Shown piece by piece: positions 1-6,016 of a DNA stretch of 7,620 nt (its first letter is position 1; each line of letters starts with the position of its first letter). The position numbers and the translations under genes were made by a program. The notes under the pieces are model-generated. The model was not told the DNA's origin. It ran no database searches and saw only the letters and a list, made by a program, of their open reading frames with translations. The stretch spans positions 1 to 7,620 of the forward strand of contig CAZTDD010000197.1 in NCBI GenBank assembly GCA_964612675.1. Reading direction: 5' to 3'. This DNA is from CAZTDD01 sp964612675. GTDB taxonomy: Bacteria > Hinthialibacterota > Hinthialibacteria > Hinthialibacterales > JAKPRU01.

Positions 1-144
1 CCCCGAAGATCGGGGGAGGTTAGGAGGGGGTTGAAATCCGTATCCCAGACTTTTTACAACAGCGTCAAACTTGAGGGGCAGAAACGACTGGTTGACGAAG
101 AACGTGCCCGCAAGAGAGTAACTGGATGCTTGAGAAGGTTTTAG
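1..144 (+). CDS. Possible C-terminal tail of an upstream gene (partial)
   Basis: Reading frame 1 is open from the first base of the window to a TAG at 142-144, which gives 47 residues with no start in view. The end of this peptide is charged (Lys, Arg and Glu rich, around VDEERARKR), as is common at soluble or coiled-coil C-termini. If real, it would overlap the start of the transporter gene by 19 bases, a usual arrangement for co-transcribed bacterial genes. I recognise no family, and an open stretch of this length can occur by chance at this GC content. The alternative is that 1-125 is simply a leader region; a promoter-like pair at 31-60 lies inside it. Confidence 0.25.
   Translation, partial: PRRSGEVRRGLKSVSQTFYNSVKLEGQKRLVDEERARKRVTGCLRRF
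31..60 (+). promoter_or_regulatory. Possible sigma70-type promoter for the transporter
   Basis: TTGAAA at 31-36 (5 of 6 to the -35 consensus) is followed after 18 bases by TACAAC at 55-60 (4 of 6 to the -10 consensus). Transcription would start near 67 and leave a leader of about 60 bases before the ATG at 126. The match is moderate and could be chance. It would compete with the idea that 1-144 is coding. Confidence 0.3.
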
Positions 145-1724
145 GGAATCCGATCGCCGTGCTGTTCAGCATCATCGCGCTGGGCTATGCCCTGGGCAAT
201 GTCAAGGTGTTCGGGATTTCTCTGGGCTCTTCAGCCGTGTTGTTTGTTGGGCTTGTATTCGGTCATTTCGGTCTTAGCGTTCCCGAACAGTTCTCGAGTT
301 TAGGTGTGATTCTGTTTGTCTACGCGATCGGATTGCGTGCCGGGCCGCGTTTTTTCGCCACTTTTCAGCGGCGCGGAATCGTATTTGCTCAGATTGCGTT
401 CGCTGTGACACTGTCGGCCGCGGGAATTACGTGGTTAATGGCGTGTTGTTTGGAAATCCCCGCCAATCTCGCGGTAGGGGTCTTTGCCGGAGCGCTTACG
501 AGCACACCGGGGCTGGCTGCGGCAACAGAAACACTGGACCAGTCGGTTGCTATCGGGTACGGCATCGCCTATCCGTTCGGCGTTGTCGGCGTTGTCCTGT
601 TTGCACAAATCCTGTCTCGAATCGCAAGAAAAGGGTCTCCTACAGCCGATGCTTCGTCCTCTTGGGGGACACGATCGGCAAAATCGGGAATCGAAATCAA
701 ACAGTTCCGCGTAGCGAATCCTCAGTGCGATAACAAGACGCTTGCCGATCTACGAATCCACGGCATGACCACAGCCAACATCTCTCGGGTGAAGCACGAG
801 GAGACCATAACAACAGCGAAGCCAAGTACGGTGTTGCACGTCGGAGACGTTGTTCACGCTGTCGGAGCACCCAAGGAACTAGCGAAGCTGGAATGGATCA
901 TCGGTCCGGAGACACAAGTCGAGATGCATTCGACGGAGCACGTAGTTGCCAGAGATGTTTTCGTTTCCGAACACCGAGCCGCCGGAAAGACGATTGGCGA
1001 GCTCCAGGTTAGTAAGCAATTCGGTGTTGTGATCGCGCGTGTTTCCCGGGAAGATATTGAGTTTGTTCCCACGGGGTCGTTTCGGTTGGAAATGGGCGAT
1101 CTGCTGCGTATTGTGGGGAGCCCGGAAGACTGCGAGTCTTTTATCCGTTTCGTCGGTCAGCACGAGAAACGGATTCATGAGACGACCATTCTGCCATTCT
1201 CGATTGGAATTGTGCTCGGGGTCGTTCTGGGCTATGTGCCGATCAGCCTGCCCGGTGGGATCACGGCGAGGCTGGGGCCTGCGGGAGGACCGCTTCTTGT
1301 TGGACTCCTTTTAGGATATTTCGGAGGATTTGGGCGTCTACGTTTGCGAACACCCTCCGCAGTGCGGTACCTGCTTCGAGAGCTGGGGCTGGTTTTCTTT
1401 TTGGCGGGTGCCGGGACGAGCGCGGGAGCGGAGTGTCTCGAGGTATTCAAACAGCAGGGAATCCTGCTTGTCATGGCTGGAATCGTTGTGATGTTGGTAC
1501 CCATGGTTTTGGCCTACCTTTTGGCTCGCTTCTATTTCCGTCTGGATCTTTCGAATTCTCTCGGGTCTATTTGCGGCGGTATGACCAGCACACCGGGACT
1601 CGGGGCGGTTTGCACAAGTCTGGATTCCGACGAGCCTGCTCTTGCGTATGCCACAGTCTATCCGATCGCTTTGATTTCAGTGACGATCATGGCGCAAATC
1701 CTGGCTTTGGTGCTTAGAACGTAG
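126..1724 (+). CDS. AspT/YidE-type membrane transporter with two RCK_C domains
   Basis: This 532-residue inner-membrane protein has the full architecture of the aspartate:alanine exchanger (AAEx) family, which includes AspT and E. coli YidE and YbjL. Two homologous membrane halves flank a cytoplasmic middle. The N-terminal half (about 10-165) begins with LFSIIALGYALG and carries TSTPGL at 125-130. The C-terminal half (about 354-530) repeats the motif as TSTPGL at 487-492. In both halves the motif is followed by a Tyr-Pro and an AQIL segment, showing an internal duplication. Residues about 190-260 and 270-345 form two RCK_C/TrkA_C-like domains, each with a (V/M)GD near its end; these usually bind small ligands and gate transport. 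A substrate cannot be read from sequence, since characterised members exchange aspartate for alanine but most are orphans. The ATG at 126 has a weak AGAGAG site at 113-118 and gives the expected family N-terminus. The length is normal and nothing appears broken. Confidence 0.9.
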   Translation: MLEKVLGNPIAVLFSIIALGYALGNVKVFGISLGSSAVLFVGLVFGHFGLSVPEQFSSLGVILFVYAIGLRAGPRFFATFQRRGIVFAQIAFAVTLSAAGITWLMACCLEIPANLAVGVFAGALTSTPGLAAATETLDQSVAIGYGIAYPFGVVGVVLFAQILSRIARKGSPTADASSSWGTRSAKSGIEIKQFRVANPQCDNKTLADLRIHGMTTANISRVKHEETITTAKPSTVLHVGDVVHAVGAPKELAKLEWIIGPETQVEMHSTEHVVARDVFVSEHRAAGKTIGELQVSKQFGVVIARVSREDIEFVPTGSFRLEMGDLLRIVGSPEDCESFIRFVGQHEKRIHETTILPFSIGIVLGVVLGYVPISLPGGITARLGPAGGPLLVGLLLGYFGGFGRLRLRTPSAVRYLLRELGLVFFLAGAGTSAGAECLEVFKQQGILLVMAGIVVMLVPMVLAYLLARFYFRLDLSNSLGSICGGMTSTPGLGAVCTSLDSDEPALAYATVYPIALISVTIMAQILALVLRT

Positions 1725-2014
1725 ATTCGGCATTTGGAAGCCGAGGGGGGTATTTGAGCCCGCGAGGAAGTCGGTGGCGGACCAGCCCGGGAATGTCGGC
1801 AGCTATTCAAGGAGCCGGATCGGAATGATTGGGTGCTTTGTATTGAGGCGAAGTGAGAGATCTATGGAGTCCGTTCTACACTTCTTACTTTAGAACGAGA
1901 TGCGATTAGAGCGACAAACGGAACGAAGTGACTTGTACCGAGCGTATCTCACGAAAGTAGCTTGAATTAGCGATCCTGTGTGGGTACGCTCTTATTGACT
2001 CACCGGTCTGATAC
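1725..2014. other. Intergenic spacer, no gene seen
   Basis: The 290 bases between the transporter stop and the duplicated ribosome site hold no supported gene on either strand. A 5-bp hairpin just after the stop (TCGGC near 1729 with GCCGA near 1742) lacks a T-tract and is a poor terminator. A 6-bp inverted pair (GTTCTA/TAGAAC, about 1872-1895) and a 7-bp pair (GAGCGTA 1940-1946 with TACGCTC 1985-1991) could form structure. The octamer CGAAGTGA occurs at 1849-1856 and 1924-1931. The region looks like leader or regulatory DNA for the nfu gene, perhaps with decayed repeat material. Confidence 0.5.
1962..1990 (+). promoter_or_regulatory. Possible promoter for nfu
   Basis: TTGAAT at 1962-1967 (TTGA conserved) lies 17 bases before TACGCT at 1985-1990 (TA...T conserved). 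Transcription would start near 1997 and give a leader of about 50 bases containing both Shine-Dalgarno copies. The -10 match is weak, so this is only a candidate. It also overlaps the 3' arm of the inverted repeat at 1985-1991. Confidence 0.25.
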
Positions 2015-2047
2015 CCCAGGAGGAATAGATCCCAGGAGGAATAGATC
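2015..2047 (+). repeat. Tandem duplication of a 16-base Shine-Dalgarno unit
   Basis: The unit CCCAGGAGGAATAGAT occurs twice head to tail, at 2015-2030 and 2031-2046, with no mismatch, and C2047 continues the period. Each unit holds a full AGGAGG. The second (2034-2039) is 8 bases from the ATG at 2048, which is ideal spacing and fixes the nfu start. The first (2018-2023) is 24 bases upstream with no start codon at matching distance, so it cannot serve a start of its own. It may act as a standby ribosome site or be a neutral slippage product. Confidence 0.9.
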
Positions 2048-2269
2048 ATGGAAGAACAGGTACGTGAAGTGATTGAGAAAGAGATCCGACCCGCGCTGCA
2101 AATGGATGGCGGCGATATCGAGTTGGTCGGAATAGAAAACGGCGACGTTCAGGTCAGACTGCAAGGAGCCTGTGCCGGATGTCCGGGTGCGGCCATGACC
2201 CTGAAGATGGGAGTCGAGAAGCGTCTGAAGGAACGTGTCCCCGGAGTCGGGCAGGTTATCCCCGTTTGA
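2048..2269 (+). CDS. NifU C-terminal-domain (Nfu) iron-sulfur protein
   Basis: This 73-residue protein is a stand-alone NifU C-terminal (Nfu) domain. It shows the family hallmarks: DGGDIELV at 20-27, the CxxC motif C42-A-G-C45 followed by PGA, and the helix ending VEKRLKERVPGV near 56-67. In this family two CxxC motifs, one from each subunit, hold a labile 4Fe-4S cluster between subunits, and the protein passes that cluster to cytosolic apo-proteins. The length matches single-domain Nfu proteins; neither the N-terminal IscU-like scaffold domain of NifU nor an A-type domain is present. The gene appears monocistronic: a 323-base spacer lies upstream and a strong terminator downstream. No isc or suf genes are in the window. 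One possible local client is the radical SAM protein further along, but clients cannot be inferred from position. Confidence 0.93.
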   Translation: MEEQVREVIEKEIRPALQMDGGDIELVGIENGDVQVRLQGACAGCPGAAMTLKMGVEKRLKERVPGVGQVIPV

Positions 2270-2316
2270 TCGAACGTGTCCGTTTTTACCTTGAACGGGT
2301 TTTGATGAAAGCAACT

Positions 2317-2349
2317 GCGGCGGAACTGATTTGGTTCCGCCGCGTTTTT
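2317..2349 (+). terminator. Rho-independent terminator after nfu
   Basis: A perfect 10-bp stem (GCGGCGGAAC 2317-2326 with GTTCCGCCGC 2334-2343) has a 7-base loop and is followed, after one G, by five T's (2345-2349). It lies 47 bases past the nfu stop, between two convergent genes. On the minus strand the stem is followed by AGTTGCTTT, a poorer T-tract, so it may also end the flavin reductase transcript, but with less certainty. Confidence 0.9.
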
Positions 2350-2395
2350 GCGTTGTCTGCCGGATCGTTTGCCGGAATTCTGCACGATCATCCGA

Positions 2396-2935
2396 TTACG
2401 CGAACCGCACAGCCCTCTCCCACTTGAGTTCTTTTGCCCCCTGCATTACATCCCGCGCGGTGTGGATAGCGACCGGTTCGCCGACGATCCAATCGTGACT
2501 TGGCAAATTCAGTACAGAATGGACACGGCACTCGATATTCACCGGACATTCCGCGATGACGGATGCTCGAATCGTTGCGGGTTTCCCGCGTGTAAGACCT
2601 GCGCCTTTGAATTTGTCCAGATCCGGTTCTTTTGTCAGTGAATGAGTGCCGCAGAACTCCCAGGCTTCTTCAAGGCCGAGGTGTGGGATGTTGATCGCGA
2701 ATTCGCCGGTCTGCTCGATACAGGCGGTTGTGTAGCGCTTGAAGAATCGTGGCGGAACGGTTTGTGTACACAGCGCGATCCCGTAGAGGTGTGGCGCACC
2801 ATTCACCAAAGACCAGGCTCCCACGGTGCAGATGTCTTCTTTGCCGGCGGCATCGACCGCAGTCACCAGGACGACCGAGCTGGGATGGAAAGCGCGGAAT
2901 TGCTCATCGCGCGGGTATTTGACGATTTTCTCCAT
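2396..2935 (-). CDS. Flavin reductase-like / flavoredoxin family protein
   Basis: This 179-residue cytoplasmic protein matches the flavin reductase-like (DIM6/NTAB, flavoredoxin) fold, a split beta-barrel that binds FMN as a dimer. Family features in order are P18-SSVVLVTAVDAAGKED (strand and FMN-contact region), TVGAWSLVNGAPHLYGIAL (38-55), TGEFAINIP (76-84), a CGTHS segment (95-99), DKFKGAGL (107-114) and ECRVHSVLNL then VGEP (135-154). Members reduce free flavin with NAD(P)H, feed partner oxygenases, or shuttle electrons in anaerobes; the substrate here is unknown. The start is well set: GGAGGAGGT (complement of 2942-2950) lies 6 bases upstream of the ATG. It is the last of three same-strand genes, 105 bases after the rhomboid stop. 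No clear promoter was seen in that gap, so read-through from the rhomboid transcript is possible. The family is clear, the exact function is not. Confidence 0.88.
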   Translation of the reverse strand: MEKIVKYPRDEQFRAFHPSSVVLVTAVDAAGKEDICTVGAWSLVNGAPHLYGIALCTQTVPPRFFKRYTTACIEQTGEFAINIPHLGLEEAWEFCGTHSLTKEPDLDKFKGAGLTRGKPATIRASVIAECPVNIECRVHSVLNLPSHDWIVGEPVAIHTARDVMQGAKELKWERAVRFA

Positions 2936-2941
2936 TTGGGG

Positions 2942-2950
2942 ACCTCCTCC
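2942..2950 (-). promoter_or_regulatory. Strong ribosome binding site for the flavin reductase gene
   Basis: GGAGGAGGT on the minus strand is a near-perfect anti-16S match placed 6 bases before the ATG. It contrasts with the rhomboid gene just upstream in the same direction, which has no recognisable Shine-Dalgarno. Confidence 0.8.
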
Positions 2951-3040
2951 GAATTTGCTGAAATGGCCTCGGTGGAAAGGGCATGTCGCAAATCAATATC
3001 CTGCTTAAATCCAGTGCCGCGAGCGGCTCAGCGGTCTCAC

Positions 3041-3901
3041 TCAACCGACTCCCGCGAGTAAGTTCCGGACCATGAAACCGAAACACAGGAGAGTGATTGC
3101 GATGCACCCGATTTCCATGCCGCTCCAGAACTTTCGGTGGTAACTGACCGATACATCGGGACGAACCACCTGGGCGAAGAATCCCCCCGCCAACGCGCCG
3201 CCGATGTGCGCAAAGTTGTCGCCTCGCACAAATAGCGAATAACCGACTCCGATCAGGATCCAGATCATCATGAATTTGAATATGGCGTCGCCGCGCGGAC
3301 CGCCGATGCGGGCCCCGTATATGGCGCCGGCACCCAACAAACCGAAAATCGAACCGGAGGCACCAACGAGGAGTATGGGTTCTCCCATCGCGAACGCCCT
3401 GACATAGATTGACGCTGCGTTGCCGGCAACGCCGCAAAGCAAATAGAGGGCAAGGAACCTCTTCGGACCGTACACCATCTCGATGCGGGGGCCGATGATG
3501 ATCAGCGCTACACTGTTGAAGATCAGATGCATGAAATCCGCATGGAGGAATATTGCGGTCAATAGCCGCCAGTATTCGCCCTGCAGGATCGACATGGTAA
3601 ATGCTGCGCCGAAACGATAGGAATCGAGACCGCTGACTCGCCCCAGATTGCCTGTCCCCGAAGGTCTTTCCTGGCTGAAAACCAACACGGCCAGCATCAG
3701 GAGGACGTTGATGGTAATAATGACGTTGGGGTACGAGATTTCTGAGAGGTCCAGCAGTGTGCCGAAACCACGCTGTTCGAGACGGCGGACACGCCAGCGA
3801 AGGCGCTCCGACGCCCAGCCGCGTGCAATCAACCACTCGGCACCCGAGCGGACCGCTCGAATCAAAGCGCTATGGATCGGATTGGGGCGTTGTTGGTCCA
3901 T
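3041..3901 (-). CDS. Rhomboid family intramembrane serine protease
   Basis: This 286-residue polytopic membrane protein cleaves transmembrane substrates within the bilayer. The rhomboid signature is complete: H120 and H125 with N129 in HADFMHLIFN (oxyanion side and helix 2), the nucleophile S182 in GASGSIFGL, and the general base H232 in AHIGGALAGG. WRLLTAIFLH before helix 2 marks the L1 loop region. About seven membrane segments can be placed (about 58-76, 121-139, 147-166, 175-194, 206-226, 229-246, 263-283), consistent with a six-helix core plus one C-terminal helix. An Arg-rich N-terminal stretch of about 55 residues should be cytoplasmic. All catalytic residues are present, so it is predicted active; the substrate is unknown. 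The gene starts 69 bases after the glycosyltransferase stop. No AGGAGG-like site precedes the ATG, while a promoter-like pair sits immediately upstream. A longer open frame over the same DNA (3836-2904) lacks family features. Confidence 0.93.
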   Translation of the reverse strand: MDQQRPNPIHSALIRAVRSGAEWLIARGWASERLRWRVRRLEQRGFGTLLDLSEISYPNVIITINVLLMLAVLVFSQERPSGTGNLGRVSGLDSYRFGAAFTMSILQGEYWRLLTAIFLHADFMHLIFNSVALIIIGPRIEMVYGPKRFLALYLLCGVAGNAASIYVRAFAMGEPILLVGASGSIFGLLGAGAIYGARIGGPRGDAIFKFMMIWILIGVGYSLFVRGDNFAHIGGALAGGFFAQVVRPDVSVSYHRKFWSGMEIGCIAITLLCFGFMVRNLLAGVG

Positions 3902-3909
3902 ACTGCGTG

Positions 3910-3938
3910 AGAGTAGGTGGAAGTCATTGACCTGTCAA
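3910..3938 (-). promoter_or_regulatory. Candidate promoter directly upstream of the rhomboid ATG
   Basis: On the minus strand a perfect TTGACA (complement of 3933-3938) is followed, after 17 bases, by TACTCT (complement of 3910-3915; 3 of 6 to the -10 consensus). Only 8 bases lie between the -10 and the ATG at 3901-3899, so transcription would begin at or within a few bases of the start codon. This fits the lack of a Shine-Dalgarno and would make a leaderless mRNA. The -10 is weak, so a chance TTGACA remains possible. Confidence 0.4.
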
Positions 3939-3970
3939 AAGCAGTGCCGATTCGGGGCGAAACGCAAGTC

Positions 3971-5929
3971 TTAGTTGATTGCGTAGAGAATCCAGTCGCC
4001 GTCGCGCCACAATTCGCTGACATACATAGGGAAAAGTATCGAGAAATCGATGTTCGGTCGAAGGGAAGGCCAGGGCTTTACGATGTGTGTGATTCCTGCG
4101 TCCCGTAGAACATTTGCCAAATGCTCGGGGTCGTCGAGGTTGGTTTCATTCACGAGCCAGGGAAGATAGCCGTATTTGATTTTGGAGATATACCGCCGCT
4201 CCAGAGGGTAGCCGAGGCCGAGGACTACTGCGTCCTCTGGGAGATTCTCGTTGGCCCATCGAACCAGGCCGAAACCGTCGAAGCGCTCGCGCAGAAGGTT
4301 TTCTCTGGCCTCTGAAGCGATCTTCGGGATGATCTGTTGATCGTAGATCTGAACCTGGTTGACCCGGTGCACGCACCAAAAAGCAAGAAGGGCCGCCGCG
4401 ATGACCCACCCGCCGCGAATCAGGGTGCGCCGGGAATTCCGGTCGGTAACGCGAGCGATCATATCCGAGCAGTAGTAAGCGGTGAGGACTGCGCACAGCA
4501 TAAGGGTGGGGAAGAAGAAGCGTCCTTCATGATTGTCGGTCGCTATGAGGAAAACCAGAGATGAAAGCAGAACCACAATGGACAGAAAGCGAAGTAACCG
4601 ATTGCCACGAAAAACATAGAACAATGCGGCTGCCATGCCGGAGAAGAAGACAGCATTTCCCTCGGACGCCAGTCGAGACAAGCGCATACCGAGATGAGGC
4701 CAGTAGCCTGTCATACTGAGGACATCGTCGGGCGGGGCGTGTCCGCGAAAGAACGCCTCCGCTTCATCACAGGCGGGAATATGTCGTCCGAAGAGTGAAC
4801 CCAATAGCGGATAGGTGGGATTGTTCGTCCAGTAGAGGTTATAGGCCAGCCACGGACTTGCGATGAGGAGTGCTGTACCGAGCACGAGCGCGAGTCGCCA
4901 GATTGTCGATAGGAATCCCCTCAGCGGAAACCAGACCACAGCAAGTCCCGCCAATACCGGCGCTACAACGGTAGCCCACGCGACATATTTCGCTCCCAAT
5001 ACCACGCCAAGGAATCTGGAACCGGTGAGCAACGGTGAAGAAGGCAAATACCCTTTCTTAGCACAGAAGCGTAACGATCTCGGACTGCCGTCATCGCGAA
5101 CGAAGTGTGGCGATCTCTCCTCTGTACTCTTCGACGCCGAGATTCCCACGTCGCTTCGCTCCTCGGAATGACGGATTCGGTCATGTATCCCTAAGAAGAC
5201 GCAATCGATCGCCGCCAGCGACCACATCGCGACAAACAGATCGACATAGCACGTCGTTGAAAGATAAGAGAGCAGAGGTAAAGTTGCGGCCAGGAATGCG
5301 GATATCCATCCGACCAGACGTCCGCCCAGACGGGTGCCTATACCCGCAGTCAACAGGATCACAGCGACACCCGCAGACCAATGGAGGAGCTTCCCCAAGA
5401 TATCCGGCCCGAAGAGGAGCATAAACGCATAAAGCATCTCGCCGTATTTGGGCATGTACGTGAAAACATGCCACGGGATTTCGACGATTCCCTCGGAAAC
5501 GGTGTAGAGATTCGCGACGGTCAGATGGTAATCGTACGGATCGTGACGAATCTCGGGCGAGAGACAGAACCAGGCATTGATCCCGCACACGACCAAGCAC
5601 ACAATGAGCAATATGCGTTGGATTCCGAATGGCCGACTGAAAGTGTTGCAGAGTTCTTGGCAGATGGCGGGGCCGCGGTCTATTACCCAGAATACTCCTT
5701 CCACTGCGAATAGGATCAAAATGACCCAAGCCACTCCGGGCCGCAATAGGTGAAAGACGCCGAGAATCGTTGTCGCGATGGTCAGAAGCCCTATGCCGCC
5801 GGCAAGAGCCAGGCCCAGCCGCTCAGAAAGCGACACCGGTTGCGTCCGACGTGCCAGCCAGTCGCCGACTCCGACCAAGCCCAATACAAGTACAGGGAAA
5901 ACAAGAAGATAGAGATAGTCTTCGTACAA
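3971..5929 (-). CDS. GT39-like polytopic membrane glycosyltransferase with an in-frame repeat insert
   Basis: This 652-residue protein has about 12-13 hydrophobic helices (about 4-24, 36-60, 63-85, 104-122, and on to about 504-519) and a soluble C-terminal tail from about 520. The layout and motifs fit GT39/ArnT/PMT-like (GT-C) enzymes, which move a sugar from a polyprenyl-phosphate carrier on the periplasmic side. The first large loop has an acidic HDPYDYHL segment (129-136), like the catalytic Asp loop, then a YMPKYGEMLYAF stretch (158-169). FLGVVLGAKYVAW (306-318) and EGRFFFP (468-474) are also typical. Acceptor and sugar are unknown. The start is TTG with AAGGGA 5 bases upstream (complement of 5935-5940); the next upstream stop, at 5960-5962, leaves no standard alternative. 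Residues about 253-281 are encoded by a palindromic repeat and break the expected direct passage from VFLGIHDR (about 245-251) to the FLGVVLGAKY helix. The frame is intact, so the gene may still work. The stop lies 69 bases before the rhomboid gene. Confidence 0.75.
   Translation of the reverse strand: MYEDYLYLLVFPVLVLGLVGVGDWLARRTQPVSLSERLGLALAGGIGLLTIATTILGVFHLLRPGVAWVILILFAVEGVFWVIDRGPAICQELCNTFSRPFGIQRILLIVCLVVCGINAWFCLSPEIRHDPYDYHLTVANLYTVSEGIVEIPWHVFTYMPKYGEMLYAFMLLFGPDILGKLLHWSAGVAVILLTAGIGTRLGGRLVGWISAFLAATLPLLSYLSTTCYVDLFVAMWSLAAIDCVFLGIHDRIRHSEERSDVGISASKSTEERSPHFVRDDGSPRSLRFCAKKGYLPSSPLLTGSRFLGVVLGAKYVAWATVVAPVLAGLAVVWFPLRGFLSTIWRLALVLGTALLIASPWLAYNLYWTNNPTYPLLGSLFGRHIPACDEAEAFFRGHAPPDDVLSMTGYWPHLGMRLSRLASEGNAVFFSGMAAALFYVFRGNRLLRFLSIVVLLSSLVFLIATDNHEGRFFFPTLMLCAVLTAYYCSDMIARVTDRNSRRTLIRGGWVIAAALLAFWCVHRVNQVQIYDQQIIPKIASEARENLLRERFDGFGLVRWANENLPEDAVVLGLGYPLERRYISKIKYGYLPWLVNETNLDDPEHLANVLRDAGITHIVKPWPSLRPNIDFSILFPMYVSELWRDGDWILYAIN
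5088..5174. repeat. 87-bp palindromic dispersed repeat inside the glycosyltransferase gene
   Basis: The left arm (5088-5117) begins CCGTCATCGCGAACGAAG and ends GGCGATCTC. The right arm (5139-5174) begins GAGATTCCCACG and ends CGGAATGACGG. They are imperfect inverted repeats joined by 21 bases. The ends, the GCGAAG/CTTCGC cores and the GAGAT inner edges match the common bacterial GTCAT-GCGA...GCGAAG...AATCTC repeat type. Its translations give peptides familiar from spurious gene calls, such as HSEERSDVGI and PRSEATWESR. The length is exactly 29 codons, with no stop in the host frame. It encodes roughly residues 253-281 of the host protein. No clear target duplication is visible. Confidence 0.85.
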
Positions 5930-5938
5930 ATTAATCCC

Positions 5939-5966
5939 TTGCCGGACTCTCTGAAGCGGTTATACT
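5939..5966 (+). promoter_or_regulatory. Promoter for the radical SAM gene
   Basis: TTGCCG at 5939-5944 and TATACT at 5961-5966, spaced by 16 bases, form a good sigma70-type promoter. It would start near 5973, about 44 bases before the ATG at 6017. Read on the opposite strand, the same place contains TATAAC (complement of 5959-5964), a possible -10 for the divergent glycosyltransferase, though no good -35 goes with it. Transcription of the two genes may therefore compete for overlapping sites. Confidence 0.5.
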
Positions 5967-6016
5967 GAACCGAACACGTCCAGTTCTTATCGATTTCTCC
6001 ACGGGGTCGTCCCGCG

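Noticed and set aside
1..15. Hairpin CCCCGA-AGA-TCGGGG at the left edge as a terminator
   Set aside because: The stem is perfect, but the following bases are G-rich with no T-tract on the plus strand, and the minus-strand continuation is outside the window.
1845..1933. Possible decayed copy of the GCGAAG-type repeat (GAGGCGAAGTGAGAGATCT and a second CGAAGTGA)
   Set aside because: The two CGAAGTGA octamers are in direct, not inverted, orientation and the GTCAT ends are missing. The likeness is too short to call.
2642..3061. Plus-strand open frame of 139 codons
   Set aside because: It runs antisense to the flavin reductase gene, whose family match and strong ribosome site are clear; there is no Shine-Dalgarno or recognisable domain in the plus-strand frame.
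2904..3836. Minus-strand open frame of 310 codons, longer than the rhomboid gene it overlaps
   Set aside because: Its translation is Arg/Pro/His rich with no family features, while the overlapping frame has every rhomboid catalytic motif. It is a GC-driven shadow.
4863..5171. Plus-strand 102-codon frame across the repeat
   Set aside because: It is antisense to the glycosyltransferase, ends inside the repeat, and includes the kind of peptide typical of spurious calls over this repeat type.
5181..5729. Minus-strand 182-codon frame
   Set aside because: It lies inside the glycosyltransferase gene in another frame, is Arg-rich without membrane segments or motifs, and fits a shadow frame.
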